Shown piece by piece: positions 35,118 to 44,620 of a DNA stretch of 64,000 bases (position 1 is the stretch's first letter; each line of letters starts with the position of its first letter). The notes under the pieces are model-generated. The model saw nothing but the letters and a program-made list of their open reading frames with translations, was not told where the DNA came from and searched no databases. The stretch comes from CAVSJA01 sp963728145 (GTDB lineage: Bacteria; Bacteroidota; Bacteroidia; Chitinophagales; Chitinophagaceae): contig CAVSJA010000002.1 in the NCBI GenBank assembly GCA_963728145.1, positions 372,001-436,000 of the forward strand. Direction: 5' to 3'. A program made the position numbers and the translations under genes.

Positions 35118-35618
35118 ATGGAAAGAAAACAATGGCTGGCATTATATACAAGACCGCGATGGGAGAAAAAAGTAAATCTTCTATTGCGCGAAAAAGGCGT
35201 TGAAAGTTACTGTCCATTGAATAAGGTTCGCCGTAAATGGAGTGACCGCATGAAGACAGTGGAGGAACCGCTATTTAAATCTTACGTGTTTGTAAGAATT
35301 GGCAAAAGTGAAATGTCGAATGTAAGGATGACAAATGGCGTAGTGAATTTCGTTTATTGGTTGGGTAAGCCCGCCGTTGTTAAGGATAAAGAAATAGAAA
35401 CGATTCAAAAGTTTCTTGGCGAATATAAAAATGTTGAAGCGCGTCCTGTAAATATTCAAACTCATTCAAAAGTCAGGATACAACACGGTGCATTTATGGA
35501 TAAGGAAGGTGTAGTGAAGCGTTTGCTGAGTAATAAAATTGTAGTGCTTATCGAAAGTATTGGATTTACGCTCACAGCTTTCATAGACAAAACGAATGTT
35601 GAAGTCATCGAAAAATAG
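35118..35618 (+). CDS. UpxY-type NusG-like transcription antiterminator
   Basis: 166 residues. NGN domain at about 5-105: WLALYTRPRWEKKVNLLLREK, then ESYCPLNKVRRKWSDRMK and EEPLFKSYVFVRI. C-terminal KOW domain at about 118-160 (HSKVRIQHGAFMDKEGVVKR). UpxY proteins in Bacteroides are the first gene of capsule operons and promote read-through of their own leader. Here the gene is first of a forward-strand run of nearly 30 kb and follows a terminator-like hairpin, which fits that role. Confidence 0.92.
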   Translation: MERKQWLALYTRPRWEKKVNLLLREKGVESYCPLNKVRRKWSDRMKTVEEPLFKSYVFVRIGKSEMSNVRMTNGVVNFVYWLGKPAVVKDKEIETIQKFLGEYKNVEARPVNIQTHSKVRIQHGAFMDKEGVVKRLLSNKIVVLIESIGFTLTAFIDKTNVEVIEK

Positions 35619-35645
35619 AATCAAAACCCTTTACAAAAAAACAAA

Positions 35646-36414
35646 ATGAAATTATTTCTTGGGCTCCTGATGTTATTGTCGATTGGAATCCTGTGTTCCT
35701 GCGGCAATCCAAAAAAGCTCCAATACATCCAGGGCCCGTTTGACTCCACACTTTATTCAAAAGTTAATTATCAGGAGCCGCTTATTAAGACTGGAGATAT
35801 TCTTAGGTATCACTGTATACAGTGATAATCCGGCGGCCAGTGCTATTTACAACCAGGCAGCGCAGGCTCCGGTAACTCCCGGTGCAGTTACTAATGCTGC
35901 AAATAATGGATACCTCGTCGATAACAATGGAAATATCTTTTTTCACAGCCTTGGAAGTATTTATGTGAAAGGTCTTTCCAGGGCCCAGGTTTCTGCAATA
36001 CTTACTGATAAATTGAAAGAAGTTTTGAAAAACCCTTACACCCAGGTGCGGTTTAACAATTTCCGAATTACAGTGTTGGGTGAAGTAAAGAATCCATCAG
36101 TTTTTTCGATTCCTACTGAAAAAATATCGGTGCTTGAAGTTTTAGGTATGGCAGGTGATCTCACATCAGCAGCACGCAGAGACAGCGTGCTCATTATTCG
36201 CGAATCGGACTCTGCCAGGAGATTTGGTTGGATGGATCTTCGCCGGACAGACATTTTTGTATCCGAATATTTTTACCTGCAACAAAATGATGTAGTGGTG
36301 GTTCATCCTTCGAAGAGAAAGTCTACAGCAGATGACCAGGTCACTGCACGTAATATCGGAATAGCCGCAACTGTTGTTTCCACTATCGCTATTGTTCTCA
36401 CCCTTTTCCAATGA
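35646..36414 (+). CDS. Wza-like polysaccharide export lipoprotein, one frameshift
   Basis: About 255 residues when joined. Start MKLFLGLLMLLSIGILCSCG gives a lipoprotein signal with the lipid-bearing Cys around residue 17-19. Then NPKKLQYIQGPFD and TGDILGITVYSDNP (Poly_export domain), then SLBB-type domain NNFRITVLGEVKNPSVFSI near 140, GMAGDLTSAARRDSV, and the C-terminal helix IGIAATVVSTIAIVLTLF. The frame slips by one base near 35805, in ATTCTTAGGT. It is followed 7 bases later by the Wzc-like gene, the usual export pair. Confidence 0.9.
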
Positions 36415-36421
36415 TTTTACC

Positions 36422-38848
36422 ATGAACAACAACAACAACAACCACACAGACGAAATACTGGATCTGAACCAGAAAAAGACGGGACTGACTCCGCGGGAGA
36501 TGTTTTTGAAGTATATCAGGTTCCTACCATGGGTGGTAGTTTCGCTGGCAATCATGCTTTTGCTTGCTTACTTGAAACTCAGGTACTCAACTCCTATCTA
36601 TAACGTAAGTGCGAAACTGCTTGTAAAAAGCAACAATCAGAATTCCAATGTAGGAGAAAAGTTTGACGACATCTTCATGATGCAGGGATCAAGAAATAAT
36701 ATGAATGATGAAATTGAGATCATCAAGTCCCGCTTTATGGCAAAACGAGTTGTTCTCAAGCGCCAGTTACAAGTTCAATACTATAACAAAGGCCAGGTAA
36801 GGACAAGCGCAGTGTACCCTGGAGATATGCCATTCATCGCTCAGTTGGGCCCGATTCCAGATTCTTCGAGATCTACAGGACTTACAATCGTTGTTCTCAA
36901 TGAGAATGAATTTACCATTGGTGATCCTCCTGTGAAATATCGTTTCGGTGAATGGATAACTATTGGAAGCCATAAATGGTTATTACAAAGAACTACCAGG
37001 GATTTCTCCGTATTCTCCAGCAAGGAATTCGTGATAAACTGGCAACCACTCGAAAACATGGCTGCAGGACTAAGCAACTCGTTGAAAGTTGTTCGTCCCG
37101 ATAACTTTTCCAACGTTTTAGCCTTAAGCTTAGAAACCGATAATCCTGTAATCGGAAAAGATATCCTGAACCAGTATATGACAGAATACCAGCAATACAG
37201 CCTGGAAGATAAAAAGCTTATTGCCTTTAACACTTTAAAGTTCATAGATGAACAAATGGATACGGTGAAGATCAACCTTGGAACAGTTGAACGGACACTA
37301 AAAGATTTTCGTGAACAAAACAGGGTGATTGACCCTACGGAACAAACACAGCTCTTCCTTGGAAATATTTCCGAAACAAGCAAACAAATCACTGATCAGG
37401 GAGTTAGGCTCAAAATTGTAGATCAACTCTATAACTATGTCAATGACGAAAAGAATCCATTCAGGATCGTACCTACTACACTGAGCATCGATGAACCGAT
37501 ATTGTTACAACAAGTTTCGGAATACAACAGGCTGCTACTGGAAAGAGAAACAACGCTGGCCACAACACCCAGTGCCAATCCAATCGTTATCGGCCTTGAA
37601 CTATCAATAAACAAACTTCGCAATGATATTCTGTCTAATCTAAAGAATATCCGGCAGACCTTTGCTGTATCTGTGTCTGAATTGGAAAAGAATAATCTTA
37701 CCACAGAAAAGACAGTGCGTGGGATGCCTGGTGTACAAAAACGATTGCTTGAAATAAACCGGCAGCAAAAAATATTGGAGGAATTATATTCTTATTTACT
37801 CCAAAAGAAACTGGAAACTTCAATAGGTTCCGCTTCGACCATTTCGAGCATTCGCGTTGTAGAAAATGCTTATTCGTCAAATTTTCCGATTAGCCCAAGC
37901 AGGAAGAGTATCTACCTGATATCTGCATTTCTTGGACTTCTGATTCCCGTTGGGGTGATTTTCATAATGGATTACCTGAATGACAGGGTTCAGACTAAGA
38001 CCGACGTACAAAAAGTCACCGATGCGCCAATTCTTGGAGAAATCGGGCATTCAGAGGAAACTCAAACATTGGTGGTTGGAAAAAATACCAGGAAAGTTGT
38101 TGCGGAACAATTCCGCATGATTCGAACCAACCTGGAGTATATCCTTCATTCAAAAAAGAAAATGGTATTAATGGTTACTTCATCCTTCAGCGGTGAAGGA
38201 AAATCATTCGTTAGTACAAATATTGCCGGAGTTATAGCATTGATGGGTAAGCGAACATTGATCCTTGAGTTTGATATTCGCAAACCAAAAATCCTTCATG
38301 GATTTGGTTTAAAGCGTTCAAAGGGAATTACCAATTTCCTGGTGGGAAATGAGAATATTGAGGAATTCCTTGTAAAACTACCGGGCTTTGATGACCTGTA
38401 TGTAATTCCCTGCGGACCCGTTCCGCCTAACCCTGCTGAATTGTTGCTTGACCCCAAAGTAGATGCCTTGTTTGAATACGCGAAAGCGAATTTTGATGTG
38501 ATTGTAATTGACACAGCGCCTGTAGGACTGGTAAGTGATGCGATCACGCTTGGCAAATACGCTGATGCAACGATCTATATCGTGCGGCATGATTACACTC
38601 AGAAACGCCAGGTCCAATTGATTGAAGATCTGTATAAGGAATCCAAGTTGCCGTCCATGTCCGTTGTGATCAACGATATTAAGATCAAATTGGGCTATGG
38701 AGGTTATTATGGCTACGGTGGATATGGTTACGGTTATGGATATGGGTATGGAAGAAGAAGCTCGCAGTATCAAAATGCTTCAGCTTATTATGGACTTGAA
38801 GCAAAGCCGAAGCTGAGCGTTCGCAAATGGTTAAAAAGATACTTCTAA
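36422..38848 (+). CDS. Wzc-like polysaccharide co-polymerase and tyrosine autokinase
   Basis: 808 residues from ATG at 36422 (MNNNNNNHTDEILDLNQKK). Wzz domain with TM1 at about 38-57 and TM2 at about 497-520, and a long coiled periplasmic region (about 270-470). C-terminal BY-kinase: Walker A SSFSGEGKSF near 590, Walker A' ILEFDIRKP near 620, and Walker B VIVIDTAP near 694. The tail (about 757-790) is a run of Tyr-Gly repeats (GYGGYGYGYGYGYG), the tyrosine cluster expected to be autophosphorylated. It controls chain length and export together with the Wza-like protein. Confidence 0.95.
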   Translation: MNNNNNNHTDEILDLNQKKTGLTPREMFLKYIRFLPWVVVSLAIMLLLAYLKLRYSTPIYNVSAKLLVKSNNQNSNVGEKFDDIFMMQGSRNNMNDEIEIIKSRFMAKRVVLKRQLQVQYYNKGQVRTSAVYPGDMPFIAQLGPIPDSSRSTGLTIVVLNENEFTIGDPPVKYRFGEWITIGSHKWLLQRTTRDFSVFSSKEFVINWQPLENMAAGLSNSLKVVRPDNFSNVLALSLETDNPVIGKDILNQYMTEYQQYSLEDKKLIAFNTLKFIDEQMDTVKINLGTVERTLKDFREQNRVIDPTEQTQLFLGNISETSKQITDQGVRLKIVDQLYNYVNDEKNPFRIVPTTLSIDEPILLQQVSEYNRLLLERETTLATTPSANPIVIGLELSINKLRNDILSNLKNIRQTFAVSVSELEKNNLTTEKTVRGMPGVQKRLLEINRQQKILEELYSYLLQKKLETSIGSASTISSIRVVENAYSSNFPISPSRKSIYLISAFLGLLIPVGVIFIMDYLNDRVQTKTDVQKVTDAPILGEIGHSEETQTLVVGKNTRKVVAEQFRMIRTNLEYILHSKKKMVLMVTSSFSGEGKSFVSTNIAGVIALMGKRTLILEFDIRKPKILHGFGLKRSKGITNFLVGNENIEEFLVKLPGFDDLYVIPCGPVPPNPAELLLDPKVDALFEYAKANFDVIVIDTAPVGLVSDAITLGKYADATIYIVRHDYTQKRQVQLIEDLYKESKLPSMSVVINDIKIKLGYGGYYGYGGYGYGYGYGYGRRSSQYQNASAYYGLEAKPKLSVRKWLKRYF

Positions 38849-38854
38849 TGTAAA

Positions 38855-38920
38855 AGCTGTGAGCCATGAGCTTCGAGCTGCGAGCAAAAACTCAAAGCTC
38901 ATGGCTCACAGCTCATGGCT
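38855..38920. repeat. Inverted heptamer array GAGCCAT / ATGGCTC
   Basis: AGCTGTGAGCCATGAGCTT at 38855-38873 pairs with AAGCTCATGGCTCACAGCT at 38895-38913, a near-perfect 19-bp stem with a 21-base loop. It begins 6 bases after the Wzc stop. It may shape expression between the two genes and it overlaps the open frame of the flippase, arguing for a later flippase start. Confidence 0.85.
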
Positions 38921-38946
38921 ATCGGATAAATAAGCAATGGCATTTA

Positions 38947-40200
38947 GTGCGGCAATTCATATCAGTACATACCCTTAAGAATATCACAACCCTGATGACC
39001 GGAACGGTCATCGCGGTCATTATTCCAATTATCGCTGCTCCGGTTTCAAGCCGCATATTCAACGCTGCCGATTACGGCATATTGGCTCTATATATGGCCA
39101 TGAGCTCAATAATTGGCGTAATTGCGTATGCGCATTATCAGCATGGAATCCTATTGGAAAAAGAGGTCAACGATGCAAGGCAAATGGTTTGGTTCACCCT
39201 GTCCTTTTGCCTCGCAGTATCGATTCTCTGCGCTTTCGTGATCGGGTTTCTGTACCTGTTTACTGATATTATCAAAACAAGCACTGTTGGTTTATGGTAC
39301 TTGTTTCTGCCGATTTCCATAATATGTATGGGCATTAACGGTTGCCTTTTACTATGGGCCAATCGGACGCAGCAATACAAATCACTTGCGACCAACCGTG
39401 TTCTTCAGTCCATCTTAACAGTAGTTATCCAAATTGGTCTTGGCCTATTAATTAGAAATGAAACCGGGTTGTTGGTTGGGTTCATTGGAGGACAGATGAT
39501 CAGCGCCGGATTATTGATCTGGAGATTCTGTGTGGCTGGAGAAAACGGAATTGGAAATCCGAATGGATCTACATTCAAAAGATTTGCAATAAAATACAAA
39601 GGCCTTTTGTTTTTTTCCACCCCATCAGAATTCATGAATTCCCTGATCAATCAATCGCCTGTTTTCTTTTTGCAAAAATTCGCTGGTATATCGGCGGTAG
39701 GAAATTTTAATTTCTCCACACGGTTGCTTGGTTTACCTCAAACCCTACTCTCTACAGCAATCGTGGAGATCTTCCGTCAAAAAGCAACCGTAGAGTACAA
39801 TAACTCTGAAAATTGCAGACCAATATTTGTAAAGACATTCAAAGCGCTCTCTCTTATTTCCGCTATCCCTTTCCTCCTGATATTTTGGTTTTCACCCGAT
39901 GTGTTCGCCTGGGCTTTCGGCGAGCAGTGGAGAGAAGCGGGAGTAATTGCTCAAATCCTGGGGATCCTGTACCTGTTTCGATTTATTATCAGTCCTTTAA
40001 CCTATGTATACACGATAGCAAGGCATTACAAGGAAGATTTTGTGATGCATATTGTATTGTTGGTGGTTACGATCGGTTCATTTTATTTAGCTAACTTGTG
40101 GCATGGGGATGGGAAAGAAATGATCCTGATCTATGCACTTTCTTACTCTGGAATTTATTTAATTTACCTCATAAGATCTTACCAACTTTCAAAAAGATAA
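38947..40200 (+). CDS. Wzx-type oligosaccharide flippase
   Basis: About 418 residues from GTG at 38947 (read MRQFISVHTLKNITTLMTG). An upstream ATG at 38866 in frame lies within the inverted array and is less likely. About 12 membrane helices. Start TLKNITTLMTGTVIAVIIPI, then VSSRIFNAADYGILALYMAMSS, is typical of the PST flippase family. It moves lipid-linked repeat units across the inner membrane for the Wzy/Wzx pathway. Its stop at 40198-40200 abuts the next ATG at 40201. Confidence 0.88.
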   Translation: MRQFISVHTLKNITTLMTGTVIAVIIPIIAAPVSSRIFNAADYGILALYMAMSSIIGVIAYAHYQHGILLEKEVNDARQMVWFTLSFCLAVSILCAFVIGFLYLFTDIIKTSTVGLWYLFLPISIICMGINGCLLLWANRTQQYKSLATNRVLQSILTVVIQIGLGLLIRNETGLLVGFIGGQMISAGLLIWRFCVAGENGIGNPNGSTFKRFAIKYKGLLFFSTPSEFMNSLINQSPVFFLQKFAGISAVGNFNFSTRLLGLPQTLLSTAIVEIFRQKATVEYNNSENCRPIFVKTFKALSLISAIPFLLIFWFSPDVFAWAFGEQWREAGVIAQILGILYLFRFIISPLTYVYTIARHYKEDFVMHIVLLVVTIGSFYLANLWHGDGKEMILIYALSYSGIYLIYLIRSYQLSKR

Positions 40201-40911
40201 ATGAGCGATTTCGAGAAAAAATATTATGAACATTCAGGTTTTTGGGAAGAGGGAGTCTTAGAAGATTCAGAAAATCTTCAAAGGATTAATACTACTATTA
40301 ATCTCATACCAAAGGACGTTCGTTCATTATTAGACGCAGGATGTGGCAATGGAATTTTCCTGAATACGCTTGCACAACGCAGACCGCACTTAGAAATGCA
40401 CGGAATAGACCGGAGCGAAGATGCGCTTCAGTATGTAAAAGTGCCGAGGTCAATCGGAGATGTTACAGATATCAGGATTCCAGATCGAACTTATGATTGT
40501 GTAAGTTGTCTTGAAGTGATTGAACATATCCCCTATCCATATTATAAAAAGGCGCTTTCCGAATTAGCTAGAGTAGGAAAAAAATACTTGTTGATTAGCG
40601 TTCCCTACAATGAGGATCTCCTGGACGACAGCAATCAGTGTCCTGCTTGTAAATCGAGATTCAACGCTAATCTGCATTTCCGGTCTTATGATGTCGAAAC
40701 CTTTATAAACTCATTTCGTGAATTTGGATATACCTGTTATGAGTACAAATTGGAAGGGCCAAGGAGGATGTATAAATTTCACAAAGAATACGTGAAACTA
40801 TTTTATCCTTCGCATTACAAACAATGGAAGGCCCCTATTTGTGTTGTCTGTGGGTATGAAGACAAGGCTGCAGAAAAAATAGCTACAGTGGCAGAGCCCC
40901 GAGAAAGTTAG
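40201..40911 (+). CDS. Class I SAM-dependent methyltransferase
   Basis: 236 residues. SAM-binding motif LLDAGCGNGIFLN near residue 40, acidic loop GIDRSEDALQ near 66, YDCVSCLEVIEHIP near 98 and LLISVPYNEDL near 130. A zinc-cluster-like CPACKSRFNANLHF at about 145 and CVVCGYED near 222 are usual in a clade that acts in polysaccharide loci. Probably modifies a sugar or lipid-linked glycan. Starts directly after the flippase stop. Confidence 0.88.
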   Translation: MSDFEKKYYEHSGFWEEGVLEDSENLQRINTTINLIPKDVRSLLDAGCGNGIFLNTLAQRRPHLEMHGIDRSEDALQYVKVPRSIGDVTDIRIPDRTYDCVSCLEVIEHIPYPYYKKALSELARVGKKYLLISVPYNEDLLDDSNQCPACKSRFNANLHFRSYDVETFINSFREFGYTCYEYKLEGPRRMYKFHKEYVKLFYPSHYKQWKAPICVVCGYEDKAAEKIATVAEPRES

Positions 40912-41018
40912 AGTTGAAGAATTGCAATTGCAGGAACGTTCATTTAAATCCATGATAACAGCCATCCCCAAACTCCTTTGGCCGAAAGAAACCAGGTATT
41001 ATTGGATCATAGGAATTT

Positions 41019-41711
41019 TTGAAAGAAAGGGGAATTAATCCGTTACACTTACTTGCAAAAACCCAGATCCTGGGCATGTCACCCCGATTAAAATACCTAC
41101 TTCTTAATCCGTTACGAATTCCGATCGTCTTGCTGATCCAGCTTCCGTATTTCCGGTTTATCCGGGAAACAACTTACATCACATTCGGAAGATGGTATCG
41201 CCATAAATTCCTCAATCGTGGAGGTAACCGTGATGCATATTGGCCAGTTGATTTCACGAGTAAAGTTGTCAATCCTGAAAACATTCTGATAGGTGTTGAA
41301 GTCTGTCCTGGCATCATGCAGGGCTGTTATATACAAGGTATTGGCAAAGTTTTTATTGGGGATTACACCCAAATCGGTCCAAAAGTTTCGATTATCAGTG
41401 GTAATCATGACCTATACGATTCCAGGATACATATTCCGGCAGAAGTGCGCCTCGGAAAGTACTGCTGGTTAGGAGCAGGGTCAACAATTCTTCCCGGCGT
41501 CGAACTTGGCGATTTCACGATTGTGGGCGCAGGCGCTGTTGTAACACGTTCGTTTTCTGAAGGCTATTGCGTAATTGGCGGAAATCCAGCAAGAGTTATC
41601 AAAAATCTCGAGAAAGAAAAATGTGTTGCCTATAAAAATGATGTAGAATATATCGGTTATATACCATCTGAACGTTTCGAGAAGTACAGGAAAAAGAAAC
41701 TGAAGGTATAG
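41019..41711 (+). CDS. Left-handed beta-helix O-acetyltransferase (hexapeptide family)
   Basis: 230 residues as read from a TTG at 41019. Hexapeptide turns: NILIGVEVCPGIMQGCYIQGIG, VFIGDYTQIGPKVSIISGNHD with catalytic His, GKYCWLGAGSTILPGVELGD, and FTIVGAGAVVTRSF. Ends in a basic tail. The true start may be ATG at 40952: the frame MITAIPKLLWPKETRYYW joins this one if a G4 run at about 41028-41031 is one base too long. It would then follow the methyltransferase after 40 bases. Likely O-acetylates the exopolysaccharide. Confidence 0.85.
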   Translation: MKERGINPLHLLAKTQILGMSPRLKYLLLNPLRIPIVLLIQLPYFRFIRETTYITFGRWYRHKFLNRGGNRDAYWPVDFTSKVVNPENILIGVEVCPGIMQGCYIQGIGKVFIGDYTQIGPKVSIISGNHDLYDSRIHIPAEVRLGKYCWLGAGSTILPGVELGDFTIVGAGAVVTRSFSEGYCVIGGNPARVIKNLEKEKCVAYKNDVEYIGYIPSERFEKYRKKKLKV

Positions 41712-41750
41712 CCTCCTAAAAACATAACTAACTAAATAACATTTCTGTTC

Positions 41751-42473
41751 ATGGCGCTTCGCAATTTAATATCCAAGGTCCTTACTCTAGATTCGTATTT
41801 CTGGCTGGCCAGGAATTTAGGGAAGAAGAGTGAAAAGGGTTTTCATGAGATCAATGTTTTCAATGTATTCGATCTGCTTTCAAAGAAGCAGGTAAAATTT
41901 ATTCAGATTGGTGCGAATGATGGACAACTGAATGATCCAATCTACCCGTACATCAAGCAGGGCAAATTCAAAGGGATACTTGTTGAGCCCTTACCACCAC
42001 TTTTTGAAAAATTGAAACAAACTTATAAAGGAATCGATGGCCTCATCTTCGAAAATGTGGGAATAACGGATAGCGATGGAAATATGGGATTCTATTTCCT
42101 GCCGCCTGAATACAACGAACCTGATTGGCTGCAACAGATAGGCACATTTGATAAAAAAGCGATTGAACTTAATCTGGAAACCTTACCCCAGTTGGTTTCG
42201 AAAGTTCAGACAACAACTGTTGCAACTATTTCGCTGAATACTTTAATTAATAGAAATAAGGTAAAAGAACTGGATCTATTGATCATTGATGCGGAAGGAT
42301 TTGAGTACAAGATCCTGAAACAACTGCAAGGACTCAAAGTAAAACCAGGTATTATCGTTTTCGAATGGGGTTGCATGGAGAAATTGGAGTATGATCTTCT
42401 AATAAAGTTATTAATTGATCAGGGATATGAGTTGTTCCAACATGACGGCGATATGTTAGCCCTTAAAAAATAA
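41751..42473 (+). CDS. FkbM-family methyltransferase
   Basis: 240 residues. FkbM pattern: FIQIGANDGQLNDPIYPYI near residue 50, GILVEPLPPLFEKLK near 76, FENVGITDSDGNMGFY near 97, TISLNTLIN near 162, and LLIIDAEGFEYKILKQL near 178. The family O-methylates sugars in polysaccharides and antibiotics. First of four FkbM-type genes in the locus. Acceptor unknown. Confidence 0.88.
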   Translation: MALRNLISKVLTLDSYFWLARNLGKKSEKGFHEINVFNVFDLLSKKQVKFIQIGANDGQLNDPIYPYIKQGKFKGILVEPLPPLFEKLKQTYKGIDGLIFENVGITDSDGNMGFYFLPPEYNEPDWLQQIGTFDKKAIELNLETLPQLVSKVQTTTVATISLNTLINRNKVKELDLLIIDAEGFEYKILKQLQGLKVKPGIIVFEWGCMEKLEYDLLIKLLIDQGYELFQHDGDMLALKK

Positions 42474-42485
42474 ACAAACACCGAA

Positions 42486-43514
42486 ATGAGCTTCAAAAAC
42501 AAAGTTCTTTTAATTACAGGAGGTACAGGCTCCTTTGGTAACGCGGTATTAAAGAAGTTTCTCAATCTCGGATTGAAAGAGATTCGCGTGTTCAGTCGCG
42601 ACGAAAAGAAACAGGATGATATGCGGTTGGAATACAAAAACAACCTGATAAAATATTATATCGGAGATGTCCGAGATTTTTCGAGTATACAGAGTGCAAG
42701 TATCGGCGTCGATTATATATTCCATGCCGCTGCACTCAAACAGGTACCTTCCTGCGAGTTCTATCCAATGGAAGCAGTTCGTACGAATATTATTGGTGCA
42801 GAAAACCTTTTGCAGGCTGCCTGGCAAAATGAAGTACAGAGAGTAGTAGTACTAAGTACAGATAAAGCAGTTTATCCAATCAACGCAATGGGCCTTTCCA
42901 AGGCAATGATGGAAAAACTCATGGTTGCAAAATCACGTTTGTTGGAAAATACTCCTCGCGTTTTTTGTGCAACCCGTTATGGGAACGTGATGGCTTCCCG
43001 GGGATCAGTAATTCCCCTTTTCATAAAACAGATTAAAGAAGGGCATCCAATCACGATCACTGAACCTAGCATGACTCGTTTTATGATGTCGCTGACTCAG
43101 TCTGTAGAATTGGTTGAGTTTGCATTCAACAATGCAAAGCCTGGTGACATCTTTGTTCAAAAATCTCCTGCAAGCACGGTAATGGACATTGCACTCGCGC
43201 TCAAGGATATATTTGAAGCAGACAATAAAATAAAGATCATTGGTATCCGCCACGGCGAGAAGATTTATGAAACGCTTTGTACCCGTGAAGAAATGGGTAA
43301 GGCAGAAGACCTCGGCGGATATTACCGCGTACCTGCTGACGTAAGAGACCTGAACTATTCAAAATATTTTTCCGAAGGAGAAAAGGAGCAGGAATCCATT
43401 GACGACTATAATTCCAATAATACACGTCGATTGAATCTTGAAGAGACCAAAGAGCTGCTACTCAATCTCGACTATGTGCAGGAAGAGCTAAAGACAAGCA
43501 GAGAGAAAGTATGA
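42486..43514 (+). CDS. capE: UDP-GlcNAc 4,6-dehydratase/5-epimerase (CapE/WbjB-like)
   Basis: 342 residues. NAD(P)-binding ITGGTGSFGNAVL near residue 11, DVRDFSSI near 61, AALKQVPSCEFYPMEAVRTN near 81, and the MxxxK active site INAMGLSKAMMEK near 128, where Met replaces the usual Tyr of the SDR family. This identifies the extended SDR branch of CapE and FlaA1. It converts UDP-GlcNAc to a 4-keto-6-deoxy sugar with C5 inversion as the first step to UDP-L-FucNAc. The next gene overlaps by 4 bases (ATGA). Confidence 0.92.
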   Translation: MSFKNKVLLITGGTGSFGNAVLKKFLNLGLKEIRVFSRDEKKQDDMRLEYKNNLIKYYIGDVRDFSSIQSASIGVDYIFHAAALKQVPSCEFYPMEAVRTNIIGAENLLQAAWQNEVQRVVVLSTDKAVYPINAMGLSKAMMEKLMVAKSRLLENTPRVFCATRYGNVMASRGSVIPLFIKQIKEGHPITITEPSMTRFMMSLTQSVELVEFAFNNAKPGDIFVQKSPASTVMDIALALKDIFEADNKIKIIGIRHGEKIYETLCTREEMGKAEDLGGYYRVPADVRDLNYSKYFSEGEKEQESIDDYNSNNTRRLNLEETKELLLNLDYVQEELKTSREKV

Positions 43515-44617
43515 CCATTTTAGTTACAGGAGCTAATGGGTTCATTGCAAAAAATTTATTGGCTGTTCTCGAAAGAGATAGCCAAAACCAATTGCTCAAG
43601 GCTGATCGGACTACAAGTGCCGAAGAGCTCGCGGCAATGTTGAAGAAGGCAGATGTCGTAGTGCATCTTGCTGGAGAAAACCGTCCCACAGATCCGTCCG
43701 CGTTCAAGAAAGTAAATACTGATCTCAGCGCATATATTCTCGAAACGCTGGAGAAGAATAAGAAGCCCTACAAATTGTTGTATTCCTCATCAACACAGGC
43801 AGCATTGGATAATGAATACGGAAGAAGTAAGAAGGAAGCAGAAGAGGTTTTGAAAAAAGGAGTGAAGAATGGAAATGCGGTGATCTTTCGCTTTCCCGGC
43901 GTGTTTGGTAAGTGGTGCAGACCGAACTACAATTCAGTTGTCGCTACTTATTGTTATAATTTAGCCAACAACCTGCCAATCGAAGTTCGTGACCGCGAAT
44001 ATAAGTTGACCCTGATGTATGTAGATGATGTGGTAAAGATCTTGACCGATCATATTCAAGCTCCGACTACCAGCGAAAGAGTAATCACAGCAAGTATTGA
44101 ACCCGTATACGAGATCACACTAGGTAAACTTGCAGACAGCATTCAAAGTTTCAAGGACAATCGCAATACTTTCTTTCTCCCCCAGGTGGGAGATGCATTG
44201 CAGAAGAAGCTTTATTCAACTTACCTGACTTATTTGCCAGAGAATGCATTTGACTATGCACCTGTTCTTCGCACTGATGAAAGAGGTTCATTGTTTGAAT
44301 TGTTGAAAACAAATGCCGCAGGGCAGATCTTTGTTTCAAGCACTAAACCAGGCATCACAAGAGGCAATCATTTTCATCACACAAAAACAGAAAAATTTTG
44401 TGTGGTGTATGGAAAGGGGTTGATCCAATTCAGAAAAATTGGAACTGAAGAGGTGATTGAATACAAAGTTGAAGGAGAAGATCCAAGGATCGTTGATATT
44501 CCTCCCGGCTATACGCATAATATCAAGAATACGGGCGAAACAGACATGATTACTTTGTTTTGGGCAAATGAGATCTTCGACCCGCAAAACCCCGACACTT
44601 ACTTCGAGAAAGTTTAA
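43511..44617 (+). CDS. capF: CapF-like reductase/epimerase with cupin domain, UDP-L-FucNAc pathway
   Basis: 368 residues in two domains. SDR part at about 1-250: ILVTGANGFIAKNLL and VHLAGENRPTDPSAF, YSSSTQAALDNEYGRSKKE with YxxxK near 103. C-terminal cupin at about 258-368: GSLFELLKT, GITRGNHFHHTKTEKFCVV and PGYTHNIKNTG. CapF reduces and epimerises the CapE product. The complete two-domain length and neighbours capE and capG leave little doubt. Overlaps capE by 4 bases. Confidence 0.93.
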   Translation: MTILVTGANGFIAKNLLAVLERDSQNQLLKADRTTSAEELAAMLKKADVVVHLAGENRPTDPSAFKKVNTDLSAYILETLEKNKKPYKLLYSSSTQAALDNEYGRSKKEAEEVLKKGVKNGNAVIFRFPGVFGKWCRPNYNSVVATYCYNLANNLPIEVRDREYKLTLMYVDDVVKILTDHIQAPTTSERVITASIEPVYEITLGKLADSIQSFKDNRNTFFLPQVGDALQKKLYSTYLTYLPENAFDYAPVLRTDERGSLFELLKTNAAGQIFVSSTKPGITRGNHFHHTKTEKFCVVYGKGLIQFRKIGTEEVIEYKVEGEDPRIVDIPPGYTHNIKNTGETDMITLFWANEIFDPQNPDTYFEKV

Positions 44618-44620
44618 ACA

